64,000 nt of DNA from Aquicoccus porphyridii (GTDB taxonomy: Bacteria; Pseudomonadota; Alphaproteobacteria; Rhodobacterales; Rhodobacteraceae), in assembly GCF_008369105.1 (NCBI RefSeq), contig NZ_VINQ01000019.1, forward strand, positions 1 through 64,000, in the 5' to 3' direction. Position numbers and translations under genes: made by a program. Below are positions 9,050 through 18,618 of this stretch, piece by piece; the first letter of the stretch is position 1, and every line of letters starts with the position of its first letter. The notes under the pieces were generated by a model, which was not told the origin of the DNA, ran no database searches, and saw nothing but the letters and a program-made list of their open reading frames with translations.

Positions 9050-9094
9050 GCCGGGCCGGGTTCAGCCCCGGCCCCGCCACCCCGGAGGAAACAC

Positions 9095-9307
9095 ATGCCC
9101 AAACGCTTCCGTCTGACCCGCCGCTTCCCCGTCGCCATGACCGAGGACGGTTATCGCAGGCTCAAGCGGTTCGCCGCCGAGGCCGGGCTCGACGAGGGCG
9201 AGGCCCTCAGCTTCCTGTTCGAACATTTCGACAGCGTCACCAATCACGAGAACCTGACCGCGCGGTTGCGGCTGTTCAATTCCGAACTGGACGCGCGTAA
9301 ACGATAG
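9095..9307 (+). CDS. 70-residue conserved-looking small basic protein, unknown function
   Basis: Small protein with a strong ribosome binding site (GGAGGAAACAC) 45 bp after the first dehydrogenase and 20 bp before the second, so almost certainly co-transcribed. The N-terminus is basic (KRFRLTRRF); then come two predicted helices (about 17-35 and 37-48) and a basic C-terminus. The short-strand/helix/helix order recalls ribbon-helix-helix DNA-binding proteins, but I see no firm match. It could be a regulator of the operon or an accessory of the dehydrogenases. No membrane segment, no Cys. Confidence 0.65.
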   Translation: MPKRFRLTRRFPVAMTEDGYRRLKRFAAEAGLDEGEALSFLFEHFDSVTNHENLTARLRLFNSELDARKR

Positions 9308-9327
9308 TATCCTTGGGAGGGGACCGC

Positions 9328-10464
9328 ATGTCATCCTGGATGACCGAAGAACACAAGATGCTGGCCGACATGACGGCGCGCTTCATCACCGAGGAATGGG
9401 CGCCCCATTTCGAACGCTGGCGCAAACAGGGCCAGATGGACCGCTCCGCTTGGAACGAAGCCGGTGCGCTCGGCCTGCTCTGCCCTTCGATCCCCGAAGA
9501 ATATGGTGGCGCAGGCGGCGATTTCGGCCATGAGGCGGTGATCATGATGGAACATCCGCGTGCCAACCTCGCCTCATGGGGCAACCCGATCCATTCCGGC
9601 ATCGTCGCGCATTACATCCTCGCCTATGGCACCGAGGAACAGAAGCAACGCTGGCTGCCGAAAATGGTTTCGGGCGAAATGGTCGGCGCGCTTGCGATGA
9701 CCGAACCCTCGACCGGCTCGGACGTGCAGGCGATCAAGACCCGCGCCGTCAAGGATGGCAACTCCTGGCGCCTCTCCGGCCAGAAAACCTTCATCTCCAA
9801 CGGCCAGCATGCCGAGTTGATCATCGTCGCCGCCAAGACCGACCCGAGCCAGGGCGCCAAGGGCGTCTCGCTCGTCGTGGTCGAAACCGACGGCGCGACC
9901 GGCTTTACCCGTGGGCGCAACCTCGAAAAGATCGGCATGCATGCCGCCGACACGTCCGAGCTGTTCTTCGACAACGTGGAAATCCCGCCTGAAAACATCC
10001 TCGGGCTGGAAGAGGGTCGCGGCTTCTACCAGATGATGCAGCAACTGCCGCAGGAACGGCTGATCATCGCCTGTGGCGCCGTGGGGGCCATGCAGGGCGC
10101 GGTCGAACGCACCATCGAGTATGCCAAGACGCGCGAAGCCTTTGGCGGCCCGCTCACGCAATTCCAGAACACCCGCTTCAAACTGGCCGAGTGCCAGACC
10201 AAGCTGACCATCGCCCGCAGCTTCGTCGATGAATGCATCACCGAGCACCTGCGCGGCGAACTCGGCGTCGAAAAGGCGGCCATGGCGAAATACTGGACCA
10301 CCGATACGCAAGGCGAAGTGCTTGACGACTGCCTGCAACTGCATGGCGGCTACGGCTTCATGCAAGAATATGCCATCGCCGAAATGTGGACCGATGCCCG
10401 CGTGCAACGCATCTATGGCGGCACCAACGAAATCATGAAGGAACTGATCGCGAGGTCGCTCTGA
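9328..10464 (+). CDS. Acyl-CoA dehydrogenase (long-chain/ACADL-like)
   Basis: 378 residues from the ATG at 9328, preceded by GGGAGGGGACCGC; a TTG at 9313 is unlikely. Standard acyl-CoA dehydrogenase fold: N-terminal helices, FAD motifs [12 protein letters not shown] and [12 protein letters not shown], then the C-terminal helical bundle. The end [16 protein letters not shown] has Gly where medium/short-chain enzymes have the catalytic Glu, exactly as in long-chain and isovaleryl types, where the base lies on helix G instead. Flavoprotein producing 2-enoyl-CoA. Third structural gene of the cluster, followed by 300 bp with repeat sequences. Confidence 0.9.
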   Translation: MSSWMTEEHKMLADMTARFITEEWAPHFERWRKQGQMDRSAWNEAGALGLLCPSIPEEYGGAGGDFGHEAVIMMEHPRANLASWGNPIHSGIVAHYILAYGTEEQKQRWLPKMVSGEMVGALAMTEPSTGSDVQAIKTRAVKDGNSWRLSGQKTFISNGQHAELIIVAAKTDPSQGAKGVSLVVVETDGATGFTRGRNLEKIGMHAADTSELFFDNVEIPPENILGLEEGRGFYQMMQQLPQERLIIACGAVGAMQGAVERTIEYAKTREAFGGPLTQFQNTRFKLAECQTKLTIARSFVDECITEHLRGELGVEKAAMAKYWTTDTQGEVLDDCLQLHGGYGFMQEYAIAEMWTDARVQRIYGGTNEIMKELIARSL

Positions 10465-10500
10465 TGATTTCAGCCGCCGAGCATATCCCTGCCATTGGTC

Positions 10501-10536
10501 GCCTCCGGCGGGAGTATTTGGTGCAAGATGAAGCAA
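10501..10536 (-). repeat. Dispersed intergenic repeat (TTCATCTTGC..AAATACTC family), inverted copy
   Basis: Read on the minus strand the sequence has CTTCATCTTGCACC, AAATACTCCC and GCCGGAGG, the core of a repeat also present at about 10687, 22081, 43327, 45234 (weak), 60689 and 60737. It lies in the 10465-10765 gap between the second dehydrogenase and the GST gene and faces the next copy, so the pair could fold back on the RNA. Besides the two repeats I see nothing coding in this gap. Confidence 0.65.
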
Positions 10537-10686
10537 GGGGCACGCCCACCCCGGTTCCGGTGCGCTGCTGCCTCGGGCGCCATGGCACCGGAACGCGGGG
10601 CTTCACCTTGCGCGGCCATCGGCTCTCCAGCCTGTACCGCGCTCCGAGTCATCACGCATTAACCTTAACGCCCGGTAAAAAAGTCT

Positions 10687-10738
10687 CTTCATCTTGCCGG
10701 AAATACTCTGCGGGGGTGTGGGGGTGCAAAACCCCCAC
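10687..10738 (+). repeat. Dispersed intergenic repeat plus hairpin
   Basis: CTTCATCTTGCCGG followed by AAATACTCTGCGGGGG, the same core as at 60737-60769, then a hairpin GTGGGGGT-loop GCAAA-ACCCCCAC. The repeat core followed by a G-run/C-run hairpin recurs at 22081 and 43327. It sits about 30 bp before the GST start and may act as an intercistronic stem-loop. Confidence 0.65.
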
Positions 10739-10765
10739 TTCCGCCCCAACCACAGGGAGCCACCC

Positions 10766-11398
10766 ATGACCATCAAACTCCACTGCTTCGGCGAGTCAGG
10801 CAATTCCTACAAGGCCGCGCTCGCGCTCGAACTCTCCGGCCTCGAATGGGAGTCGGTCTTCGTCGATTTCTTCGGCGGTGCCGCGCGCAGCCCCGACTAC
10901 CGCGCCAAGAACGTGATGGGCGAGGCGCCAATGCTCGAAGACGGCGATTTCCGCCTCACCCAATCGGGTGCGATCCAGCAATGGATCACCGACCAGACCG
11001 GCAGATTCGGCGGCAGCGTCGAGGACAAGTACGAGGTGCTGCGCTGGGTGTTGTGGGACAATCACAAGCTCAGCTCGCCTGCCGGCATGACCCGCTTCCT
11101 GATGAACTTCCTGCCCGAGGACAAGCGCCCCGCCGACGTGATCGCCTTCACGCAGGGCCGTCTCAAAGCGGCCTACCAGACGCTCGATACCCATCTCGCG
11201 GGGCGCGACTGGATCGTGGGCGACGATCTCACCAACGCCGATCTCTCGTGCTGCGGCTATCTCTTCTATCCCGAACCTTTCGGTTTCGACCGCAAGGACT
11301 GGGCCAATATCGACCGGTGGCTGTCGAACCTCGAACAGACGCCCGGCTGGAAACACCCCTATGACCTGATGCCCGGCAACCCGTCCGACAGGGCGTGA
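10766..11398 (+). CDS. Glutathione S-transferase family protein
   Basis: 210 residues from the ATG at 10766 (GGGAG upstream); an in-frame extension to 10694 would run through the repeat and is rejected. Thioredoxin-like N-domain (about 1-80: starts IKLHCFGESGNSYKAALAL, with APMLEDGDFRLTQSGAI as the cis-Pro and glutathione-binding loop including the SGAI element) and an all-helical C-domain (about 90-205, with the N-capping GDDLTNADLS motif). Ser rather than Cys near residue 12-14. Placed between acyl-CoA dehydrogenase and thiolase genes; might detoxify reactive enoyl products, which is inference. Confidence 0.87.
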   Translation: MTIKLHCFGESGNSYKAALALELSGLEWESVFVDFFGGAARSPDYRAKNVMGEAPMLEDGDFRLTQSGAIQQWITDQTGRFGGSVEDKYEVLRWVLWDNHKLSSPAGMTRFLMNFLPEDKRPADVIAFTQGRLKAAYQTLDTHLAGRDWIVGDDLTNADLSCCGYLFYPEPFGFDRKDWANIDRWLSNLEQTPGWKHPYDLMPGNPSDRA

Positions 11399-11424
11399 CC
11401 GGAACCCGAGAAAAGGAGACGACA

Positions 11425-12636
11425 ATGACCGACGCCTATATCTACGACACCGTGCGCACGCCGCGCGGCAAGGGCCGCGCCGATGGCAGCCTGCACGAGG
11501 TGACCGCCGCGCGGCTTTCGGCCATCGCGCTCAACGCGATGAAGGATCGCAACAATCTCGAAGGCCACGCCGTCGAGGACGTGGTCTGGGGCAATGTCAC
11601 GCAAGTCGGCGAACAGGGCGCCTGCCTGGCCCGCACCGCCGTTCTGGCCTCGGATCTCGACGAATCCATCCCCGGCCTTTCGATCAACCGGTTCTGCGCC
11701 TCGGGGCTTGAAGCGGTCAACGTCGCCGCCAACCAGGTGCGCGGCGGCGCGGGCGACGGCTATATCGCGGGCGGCGTCGAATGCATGTCCCGCGTGCCCA
11801 TGGGCAGCGACGGCGGCGCCATCGCGGTCGACCCACAGATCGCGTTCGACCAGTATTTCGTGCCGCAAGGCATCGGTGCCGACATCATCGCCACGAAATA
11901 CGGCTTCAGCCGCGACGACGCCGATGCAATGGCCGTGGAAAGCCAGAACCGCGCCAAGGCGGCCTGGGACGACAAGCGCTTTGTCCGCTCCATCGTGCCG
12001 GTGCATGACGTGAACGGCCTGCCGATCCTTGATCATGACGAATACATGCGCCCGGGCACCGACATGCAGACGCTGGGCGCCCTCAAACCCAGCTTCCAGC
12101 AGATCGGCGAACAGATGCCCGGCTTCGACAACGTCGCCCTTCTGAAATACCCCGAGCTTGAGCGGATCAACCACATCCACCACGCCGGCAACTCCTCGGG
12201 CATCGTTGATGGCGCCGCCGCCGTACTGATCGGCAGCAAGGAATTCGGCGAGAAATACGGCCTCAAACCCCGCGCCCGCATCCGCGCCACCGCCAAGATC
12301 GGCACCGACCCGACCATCATGCTCACCGGCCCGGTGCCCGTGACGAAAAAGATCCTCGCCGAGAACGGCATGGAGATCGGCGATATCGACCTGTTCGAAG
12401 TGAACGAGGCGTTTGCCAGCGTCGTGCTGCTCTTTGAACAGACGTTCGGCGTCGATCATGCCAAGGTCAATGTCAACGGCGGCTCGATCGCCATGGGCCA
12501 CCCGCTGGGCGCGACCGGCGCAATCATCCTCGGCACGCTTCTGGACGAGTTGGAACGCGCCGACAAGGAAGTGGGCCTTGCCACGCTCTGCATCGGCTCG
12601 GGCATGGGCGCGGCCACCATCATCGAGCGTGTCTGA
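11425..12636 (+). CDS. fadA: Acetyl-CoA C-acyltransferase (beta-oxidation thiolase)
   Basis: 403 residues from the ATG at 11425 with AAAAGGAG upstream. Thiolase fold with all catalytic residues: the acyl-accepting Cys91 in [12 protein letters not shown], His359 in [10 protein letters not shown] and Cys389 in TLCIGSGMG. It cleaves 3-ketoacyl-CoA with CoA to acetyl-CoA and a shortened acyl-CoA. The stop overlaps the cupin start (TGATG) and the cupin in turn overlaps fadJ, so thiolase, cupin and FadJ are translationally coupled. A biosynthetic acetoacetyl-CoA thiolase role is less likely given these neighbours. Confidence 0.93.
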   Translation: MTDAYIYDTVRTPRGKGRADGSLHEVTAARLSAIALNAMKDRNNLEGHAVEDVVWGNVTQVGEQGACLARTAVLASDLDESIPGLSINRFCASGLEAVNVAANQVRGGAGDGYIAGGVECMSRVPMGSDGGAIAVDPQIAFDQYFVPQGIGADIIATKYGFSRDDADAMAVESQNRAKAAWDDKRFVRSIVPVHDVNGLPILDHDEYMRPGTDMQTLGALKPSFQQIGEQMPGFDNVALLKYPELERINHIHHAGNSSGIVDGAAAVLIGSKEFGEKYGLKPRARIRATAKIGTDPTIMLTGPVPVTKKILAENGMEIGDIDLFEVNEAFASVVLLFEQTFGVDHAKVNVNGGSIAMGHPLGATGAIILGTLLDELERADKEVGLATLCIGSGMGAATIIERV

Positions 12637-13133
12637 TGCCCAAGATCGACCTCAACAAGGTGCCACGGCGTCAGGCATCTATCTATCCCGAACCCTATGC
12701 GAGCCAGATGGCCGGGCGGTCCTGGCGTCCCCTCGCCGAGGCGGCAGGCCTGACACAATTCGGGGTGAACATCGTTCACCTTGAACCCGGGGCGCCCGCG
12801 TCCTTGCGGCATTGGCACCTGCGCGAAGACGAGTTTGCCATGGTCCTCACCGGCGAACTGGTTCTCGTCGAGGACGACGGTGAAACCGTGATGCGTTCGG
12901 GCGACTGTGCCGCGTGGAAGGCCGGAGAAGCCAACGCGCACCATTTCGTCAACCGCTCGGACACCCCGGCCAGCTTTCTCGTGGTCGGCACAAGCCACCC
13001 CGACGAGGTCGCAACCTATGGCGATGTCGACATGATGATTCACATGCAGGGCGGAGAGCCCCGTTTTACCTATCACGACGGCAGCACATGGGCCGGACCC
13101 CGCGACCTGCCGACGAAAGGAGACCAGAAATGA
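12636..13133 (+). CDS. Cupin-domain protein inserted between thiolase and FadJ
   Basis: 165 residues, single cupin: motif 1 is seen around residues 45-62 ([17 protein letters not shown], with the HxH...E metal ligands and the G), motif 2 around 88-100 with AHHFVN. ATG overlaps the thiolase stop (TGATG) and its stop overlaps fadJ (ATGA), so its dosage is tied to the two enzymes. Cupins of this size include isomerases and metal-binding sugar-related proteins, but nothing identifies a substrate. I infer a role in handling a CoA-linked intermediate or sensing it; the function is unknown. Confidence 0.8.
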   Translation: MPKIDLNKVPRRQASIYPEPYASQMAGRSWRPLAEAAGLTQFGVNIVHLEPGAPASLRHWHLREDEFAMVLTGELVLVEDDGETVMRSGDCAAWKAGEANAHHFVNRSDTPASFLVVGTSHPDEVATYGDVDMMIHMQGGEPRFTYHDGSTWAGPRDLPTKGDQK

Positions 13134-15331
13134 CCGACTTCCATTATTCCGTGGAACCCGAGGGTATTGCCCTCATCACCTGGGACGTGCCCGGGAGAAG
13201 CATGAATGTCATGACCCTCGAAGGGCTGAAGGATCTGGATGCGGCGATTGACCGGGCCCTGGCTGACGACGATATCAAGGGCGTGGTCATCACCAGCGCA
13301 AAGTCCGATTTCGCCGGCGGCATGGACCTCACCGTTCTGGCCGACATGAAGGACAATGCCGGCGATGACCCCGCCAAGGGTCTCTTCGAGGGCGTGATGC
13401 AGATGCACGGCCTTCTGCGCAAGATCGAGCTCGCGGGCATGGACTTCAAGACCAAGAAGGGCGGCAAACCCATTGCCGCCGCTCTTCCGGGCACCGCCGC
13501 GGGCATCGGGCTCGAACTGCCGCTGGCCACGCATCGCATCTTTGCCGCCAACAACCCGAAGGCCAAGATCGGCTTGCCCGAAATCATGGTCGGCATCTTC
13601 CCCGGCGCGGGCGGCACCACGCGGCTGGCCCGCAAGCTGGGTGCGATGGGCGCCTCGCCCTACCTGCTCGAAGGCAAGATGGTCGCACCCGACAAGGCAC
13701 AAAAGGCCGGTCTCATCGACGAAGTGGCCGACGACCCGCTGGCAGCCGCCAAGGAATGGGTGTTGAACGCGAAAGAAACCGATCTCGTGAAACCCTGGGA
13801 TGCCAAGGGCTACAAGATGCCGGGCGGCACCCCCTATCACCCGGCGGGCTTCATGACCTTCGTCGGCGCCTCGGCCATGGTCCATGGCAAGACCCAGGGC
13901 GCCTTCCCGGCGGCCAAGGCGCTCTTGTCGGCGGTTTACGAGGGCGCGCAGGTGCCGTTCGACACCGCGCTCAGGATCGAAGCGCGCTGGTTCACCAACA
14001 TCCTGATGAACCCCTCCTCGGCTGCCATGATGCGCTCGCTCTTCGTCAACAAGGAAGCGCTTGAGAAAGGCGCGGTACGGCCCAAGGACGTGCCCGACCA
14101 GTCGGTCAAGAAGATCGGCGTTCTGGGTGCCGGCATGATGGGCTCGGGCATCGCGCTCGTCTCGGCCATGGCCGGAATCGAGGTCGTGCTGATCGACCGC
14201 GACGACGAAACCGCCGAGCGCGGCAAGTCCTATTCTGCGGATTACTTCGACAAGGGGATCAAACGCGGCAAGGCCACGCCCGAGAAGAAGGAAAAGGCGC
14301 TCGACCTGATCACCGCCACTGCGGATCTTTCGGCCCTCGAAGGTGCCGACCTGATCATCGAGGCGGTGTTCGAAGATCCGAAAGTAAAGGCCGACATGAC
14401 CCAAAAGGTCGAAGCGGTCATCGGCGAGGATTGCATCTTTGCCTCCAACACTTCGACCCTGCCGATCACCGACCTCGCCAAGGCCTCCAAACGCCCCGAG
14501 CAGTTCATCGGCATCCACTTCTTCTCGCCGGTGGAAAAGATGTTCCTGGTCGAGATCATCAAGGGCGCGCAAACCGGCCCGCGCGCCGTGGCCAAGGCGC
14601 TCGATTACGTGCGCCAGATCCGCAAGACGCCCATCGTCGTGAACGATGCGCGGTTCTTCTACTGCAACCGCTGCATCATCCCCTATGGCAACGAGGCGAC
14701 GCGCATGGTCACCGAAGGCGTGGCGCTGCCGCTGATCGACCACGCCGCACGGCAATTGGGCTTCCCGGTCGGGCCGATCCAGCTTGGCGATGAAACCTCG
14801 ATCGACCTTGCCGCCAAGATCACCCGCGCCACCAAGGAGGCGATGGGCAATGAATACCCCGCTTCCGAGGCCGATGACCTCGTGTTCTGGATGGAAGAAC
14901 AGGGCCGCCTCGGGCGCAAGGCCAAGGCCGGGTATTTCGATTATGACGAGACCGGCAAGCGGCAGGGCTATTGGAAAGGCATCCACGACAAGTATCCGCT
15001 GGCCGACGAACAGCCCCCCTTGCAAGAGGTGCAGGACCGGCTGATGTTCGCGCAGGTTCTGGAGGCAGTGCGCGCACTCGAAGAAGGTGTTCTCGAAGAC
15101 ATTCGCGAAGGCGACGTGGGCGCGGTTCTCGCCTGGGGCTTCGCGCCGTGGTCGGGCGGACCATTCTCGTGGCTCGACATCATCGGCACTCCCTATGCCG
15201 TCGAACGCTGCGAGGAACTGACCGCGAAATTCGGCGACCGCTTCACGCCCCCCGCACTCCTGCGCGAAATGGCCGAGAAGAACGAGACCTTCTACGGCCG
15301 CTTCGCCCCGGATCAGGCCAAGGCGGCCTGA
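13130..15331 (+). CDS. fadJ: Bifunctional enoyl-CoA hydratase / 3-hydroxyacyl-CoA dehydrogenase
   Basis: 733 residues from the ATG at 13130 (AAGGAG 8 nt upstream, ATGA overlap with the cupin). Crotonase domain at about 5-200 keeps both catalytic glutamates (Glu129 in GIGLELPL, Glu151 in GLPEIMVG). A linker leads to the NAD-binding Rossmann domain from about residue 327 ([12 protein letters not shown]) and the C-terminal helical domain with [12 protein letters not shown]. It hydrates enoyl-CoA and oxidises the L-3-hydroxyacyl-CoA; with the thiolase it completes a beta-oxidation turn. FadB and FadJ are hard to separate by eye. Followed by a strong terminator. Confidence 0.92.
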   Translation: MTDFHYSVEPEGIALITWDVPGRSMNVMTLEGLKDLDAAIDRALADDDIKGVVITSAKSDFAGGMDLTVLADMKDNAGDDPAKGLFEGVMQMHGLLRKIELAGMDFKTKKGGKPIAAALPGTAAGIGLELPLATHRIFAANNPKAKIGLPEIMVGIFPGAGGTTRLARKLGAMGASPYLLEGKMVAPDKAQKAGLIDEVADDPLAAAKEWVLNAKETDLVKPWDAKGYKMPGGTPYHPAGFMTFVGASAMVHGKTQGAFPAAKALLSAVYEGAQVPFDTALRIEARWFTNILMNPSSAAMMRSLFVNKEALEKGAVRPKDVPDQSVKKIGVLGAGMMGSGIALVSAMAGIEVVLIDRDDETAERGKSYSADYFDKGIKRGKATPEKKEKALDLITATADLSALEGADLIIEAVFEDPKVKADMTQKVEAVIGEDCIFASNTSTLPITDLAKASKRPEQFIGIHFFSPVEKMFLVEIIKGAQTGPRAVAKALDYVRQIRKTPIVVNDARFFYCNRCIIPYGNEATRMVTEGVALPLIDHAARQLGFPVGPIQLGDETSIDLAAKITRATKEAMGNEYPASEADDLVFWMEEQGRLGRKAKAGYFDYDETGKRQGYWKGIHDKYPLADEQPPLQEVQDRLMFAQVLEAVRALEEGVLEDIREGDVGAVLAWGFAPWSGGPFSWLDIIGTPYAVERCEELTAKFGDRFTPPALLREMAEKNETFYGRFAPDQAKAA

Positions 15332-15357
15332 GGCGCAAACAGCCCGGCGACAAAAAT

Positions 15358-15390
15358 AAAGGCGCGCCACCCCGGCGCGCCTTTCTCCTT
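15358..15390 (+). terminator. Rho-independent terminator after the beta-oxidation cluster
   Basis: Perfect 11-bp stem AAAGGCGCGCC (15358-15368) and GGCGCGCCTTT (15374-15384) with a 5-nt ACCCC loop, followed by a T-rich run. It ends the plus-strand operon and separates it from the convergent gene ending at 15426; the A-rich 5' flank means it may work in both directions. Confidence 0.9.
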
Positions 15391-15425
15391 TTCGGGCCCG
15401 AATTACGACAGGCGCCCCGGAGTGC

Positions 15426-16142
15426 CTACGCCAACGTTTCCCGTCGCATTTCCCCACCTGACCGGGGTCCGGGCCGAAACATGGTGCGCTCGCGCGGCCA
15501 AGCGGCCCCTACCCCGCCCAGATCGTTTTCAAGCACCGCCAGATAGGCATCTGCCTGCTCCGGACCAAGATGCGCCACCTCCTGCGATCCGAACCACCTG
15601 CGCAACCCCGACCACCCAACCGCCTTGTCCAGCGTGATGAAACTCGGCACCACCAGAACCTGAAAGGCATCCTCGACCGTAACGAACTCAACATCCTCGA
15701 ATTGCAGCCGGTAAAGCCGCGCCTGCCGTGGTGGCTCAACCTGCCCGATTCCACGAAACCCTTCGAGATCGCCCGCCCGCAGCGTCAGCCACGCATTCCC
15801 CAGCGTCTCGATCATCGCTTCGTCATGGAATAGGATACGTGTATCGGCCTGCAACAACACCGCCCGCGCATTGCCCAAGGCTCCCTCGGGCACCTCGATT
15901 GGCTTCACCACACTGGGACAGTCGATCGGGTCGAGCCAAATTCGTTCATGGGCGATCGCTTCCAGAACCCTTTCGCCACCGGGAAAAACCGGCAGTCTCG
16001 CACCCTGCTCCAATGCACCCAGCGGCCATGGCCCATCTTGGGTGGTCAGATGCGTGCCTTCGACCAATCCGCTTCCGCCACAGCGCGAACATCCGGCATC
16101 CAGGTGCCGATAGGCGCAGACACGCCGTTTCATAAGGGACAT
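15426..16142 (-). CDS. Hint (hedgehog/intein)-like domain protein
   Basis: 238 residues. Parts resemble the Hint_2 domain common in Rhodobacterales: GLVEGTHLTTQDG-type opening strand, a central block PIEVPEGALGNARAVLL-QADTRILF, and a late VEFVTVEDAFQ strand. The usual nucleophilic Cys at the start of the Hint fold is not at the expected place (Ser-Gly-Leu there), although Cys residues occur just before it (CSRCGG). Hint_2 domains are normally C-terminal on secreted adhesins or enzymes; here it seems to stand alone, with no signal peptide. Autoprocessing ability is doubtful. A start at 16133 is also possible. Confidence 0.55.
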   Translation of the reverse strand: MSLMKRRVCAYRHLDAGCSRCGGSGLVEGTHLTTQDGPWPLGALEQGARLPVFPGGERVLEAIAHERIWLDPIDCPSVVKPIEVPEGALGNARAVLLQADTRILFHDEAMIETLGNAWLTLRAGDLEGFRGIGQVEPPRQARLYRLQFEDVEFVTVEDAFQVLVVPSFITLDKAVGWSGLRRWFGSQEVAHLGPEQADAYLAVLENDLGGVGAAWPRERTMFRPGPRSGGEMRRETLA

Positions 16143-16267
16143 GATGGATCACTGCCTGTCTTCATTCTTATGCGCCTGTCCTGCACAACCTCAAACCGAA
16201 CGATACCAAGAAACCGCCCGCTGAGGAAGAGTGACGCCGACCGGTAACAAGCCGTTACCGACAAGGC

Positions 16268-16915
16268 TCAGTCAAACGCGTAGCCGAACCGAGCGACATC
16301 CTCGGCACAAAGCGCCCCCACGAGCCACCGGTCATCATCGCTATAATAGCCACGGTAATCGCGCGCCCGATCCGACCGGTTGGCCATGGGCAGATCGAGT
16401 TGAAATCCCAGATGCTCCCAAAGCGGCACGGCATCGGCCGCGAAATGCTCCAGCCTTATGTAATGCCCCGCCCGCTCCGTGCCGGTCGCATCGCGCATAT
16501 AGGTCGCATAGGGATTCGCCCGCGCTGCCGCCTGCGTCTGCGGGTGATTGAGGAAGCCACTGAAATCCTCGCATCGCGCAAGCCGCACCGCCGGGTGGTC
16601 GAAGCTCTGGTCGCGCAGCCAGTGGTAGTAGCTCACCATCCGGTCCCACGGATTGCGCACCAACGTGAAACACAGCATGCCCGCGATCTCATCGACCCCG
16701 ATCAGCCCGTCGATATCGGCCAGCGTCGAGTGTTTCCACAATCGCCCCCGGCTTTGCACCCCGGCCAGTTTCCGGCGCCGTTTCAAAGCCTTGGGCGTGT
16801 CGCCGATCATGATGTCATCCCGCATCGCCCGCCCCTCCAGCGCCAGCGCCAGCGCCGTTCCCCCGGTCTTGGGGATATGCACGAAGATATAGGACCGGCC
16901 CCGCGAAATGATCAT
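16268..16915 (-). CDS. Sulfotransferase-family protein
   Basis: 215 residues from the ATG at 16915; the frame stays open upstream but overlaps the divergent receiver gene and lacks homology-like sequence. PAPS-binding motifs are present: the 5'-phosphosulfate loop YIFVHIPKTGGTAL (residues 9-22) and the 3'-phosphate motif LVRNPWDRMVSYY starting near residue 85. This is the Sulfotransfer_2/3-like group that transfers sulfate to carbohydrates or lipids, with no signal peptide here. Acceptor unknown. No sulfate-activation genes nearby. Ribosome binding site is weak, so the exact start is less certain. Confidence 0.8.
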   Translation of the reverse strand: MIISRGRSYIFVHIPKTGGTALALALEGRAMRDDIMIGDTPKALKRRRKLAGVQSRGRLWKHSTLADIDGLIGVDEIAGMLCFTLVRNPWDRMVSYYHWLRDQSFDHPAVRLARCEDFSGFLNHPQTQAAARANPYATYMRDATGTERAGHYIRLEHFAADAVPLWEHLGFQLDLPMANRSDRARDYRGYYSDDDRWLVGALCAEDVARFGYAFD

Positions 16916-17042
16916 GGCGCAGACGCTACTGTGCTCGCCCCCCTCGGTAAAGCCCCGCTCAGAGGGGGCATGCGGGGCTTGCGGCGGAAACAGCTTTGAA
17001 CGATTGTGCTCTATCCAATCACGCCGAGTCGAAGGGGGCCAC

Positions 17043-17408
17043 ATGCGGGCGCTGATCGTCGAAAGCAAGGGCGCGCTGGCGCGGCTCTGGGCGCGGCACC
17101 TCACGCGCCACGGCATCGACGCCGATATCGCCCATGGCATCAACCAAGCGACCGCGCTGATGCTGGAAAAACCTTACCAGATCCTGGTGATCGACCTCAT
17201 GCTCGACGATCAAAGCGCACTTGCCGTGGCCGATTTCGCAAGCTACCGCCACCCTGGCGCACGGGTGATCTTCGTCACCAATACCAGCTTCTTTTCCGAC
17301 GGGTCGATCTTTCGGTACTGCGCCAATGCCTGCGCCTTCGTGCAGTCCGACACCCCGCCCGAAGACCTCGTCGCGATGGTCTCTCATTACGGTGAACGCA
17401 CCGTCTGA
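17043..17408 (+). CDS. Single-domain receiver (response-regulator-like) protein
   Basis: 121 residues from the ATG at 17043 with GAAGGGGG upstream. Receiver fold: ALIVES at the first strand, phosphoacceptor Asp51 in LVIDLML, Thr79 in FVTN. The first acidic pocket has only Glu7, and the conserved Lys before the last helix is replaced by Gln101 (CAFVQSD), so phosphotransfer chemistry may be altered. No output domain. It is divergent from the sulfotransferase and convergent with the reductase at 17419 (10 bp apart). No histidine kinase nearby. Probably a DivK-like or atypical signalling protein. Confidence 0.75.
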   Translation: MRALIVESKGALARLWARHLTRHGIDADIAHGINQATALMLEKPYQILVIDLMLDDQSALAVADFASYRHPGARVIFVTNTSFFSDGSIFRYCANACAFVQSDTPPEDLVAMVSHYGERTV

Positions 17409-17418
17409 GCGCGCCGCG

Positions 17419-18405
17419 TCAGAACCGCATCGCTGCGCGCCCATGCGCCGCCTCGAAATCGATCACTGGTCCGATCGGCACGATGCGGTGTGGATTGATC
17501 GTCTCGTGGCTGTAATGATAATGGCGGGTGATGTGATCCATGTGCACTGTCTCGCGCACGCCCGGCCATTGATAAAGCTCGCGCGTATAGGCCCAGAGGT
17601 TGGGATAATCCACGATTCGCCGCCGGTTGCACTTGAAATGCCCGTGATAGACCGCATCGAACCGCACCAGCGTGGTGAACAGCCGCCAATCGGCCTCGGT
17701 GATCCGCGCACCCATCAGGTAACGATTGTCCGCAAGGTGCCGCTCAAGCCAGTCGAGCGTGTCGAAAAGCGGCCCCACCGCCGCGTCGTAGGCCGCCTGC
17801 GTGGTTGCAAACCCCGCCTTGTAGACCCCGTTGTTGAGCGTGTCGTAAATCCGCGCGTTCACCGCCTCGATATCCCCGCGCATGTCCCACGGCCAGAAAT
17901 TCTCGCGATTGCCGGTGATCGCGTCAAAGGCCGAATTGAACATACGGATGATCTCGGCGCTTTCGTTGGAGACGATCGTCCCGGTCTGGCGGTCCCACAG
18001 CACCGGCACCGTCACCCGTCCCGACATCTCGGGCTCGGCCTTGAGGTAAAGATCGCGCAGGAAGGCCAGATCATGCAGCCCGTCCCCCGTTGCACCGGGG
18101 AAATCGCTGGCAAAACTCCACCCATCGTCGAGCATGTCGGGATGCACCACCGAAACGCCAATATGATCCTCAAGCCCCTTGAGCGCGCGAAAGATCAGGG
18201 TGCGATGCGCCCATGGGCAGGCATATGAAACATAAAGGTGATATCGTCCACTCTCGGCCACATAGCCGCCCGAACCGCTGGGCCCCGGGGCACCGTCCGG
18301 GGTGATCCAGTTGCGAAACACCGCAGCGCTGCGCCGAAAGGCGCCACCCGAGGATTTCGTGTCATACCACCCGCTGTGCCATGTCCCGTCAACCAATTGG
18401 CCCAT
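17419..18405 (-). CDS. Glutathionyl-hydroquinone reductase (Xi-class GST)
   Basis: 328 residues from the ATG at 18405, which has AAGGAG seven bases upstream (a GTG two codons earlier is less good). The YVSYACPWAHRT motif with Cys63 marks the YqjG/PcpF/ECM4 family, which removes glutathione from glutathionyl-hydroquinones using a second GSH. A thioredoxin-like domain (about 50-170) precedes a helical domain with the NGVYKAGFAT and GARITEADWRLFTTL blocks conserved in this class. Monocistronic in appearance. Cytoplasmic. It protects against quinone stress or participates in aromatic degradation. Confidence 0.93.
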   Translation of the reverse strand: MGQLVDGTWHSGWYDTKSSGGAFRRSAAVFRNWITPDGAPGPSGSGGYVAESGRYHLYVSYACPWAHRTLIFRALKGLEDHIGVSVVHPDMLDDGWSFASDFPGATGDGLHDLAFLRDLYLKAEPEMSGRVTVPVLWDRQTGTIVSNESAEIIRMFNSAFDAITGNRENFWPWDMRGDIEAVNARIYDTLNNGVYKAGFATTQAAYDAAVGPLFDTLDWLERHLADNRYLMGARITEADWRLFTTLVRFDAVYHGHFKCNRRRIVDYPNLWAYTRELYQWPGVRETVHMDHITRHYHYSHETINPHRIVPIGPVIDFEAAHGRAAMRF

Positions 18406-18618
18406 CGCCACACTCCTTGCCCTTTGGCGTCACCTATGCACTGCATCGCATCTGTCCAAGCCTCGCGGCGCGCGCAGAGCACTGCGCATCTGCGCACAGC
18501 ACCTGAATAAACACAAAGGTCATGGCATTACAAACCAGCGGACCGGCTCGATCGCGCAGATCGAACGCGGTGTTTCACAAGACCTTAACTTGACTATTCG
18601 ATCCTGCAGGGCAGAGTT

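Noticed and set aside
12914-13130. Longer fadJ start reaching back into the cupin gene
   Set aside because: The ATG at 13130 has AAGGAG and aligns with the crotonase domain start; the extension is the cupin in another frame.
13073-15457. Long open frame on the minus strand opposite fadJ (about 790 codons)
   Set aside because: It is the antisense shadow of fadJ, which has all catalytic residues; the shadow protein is low-complexity, His/Arg-rich and has no motif.
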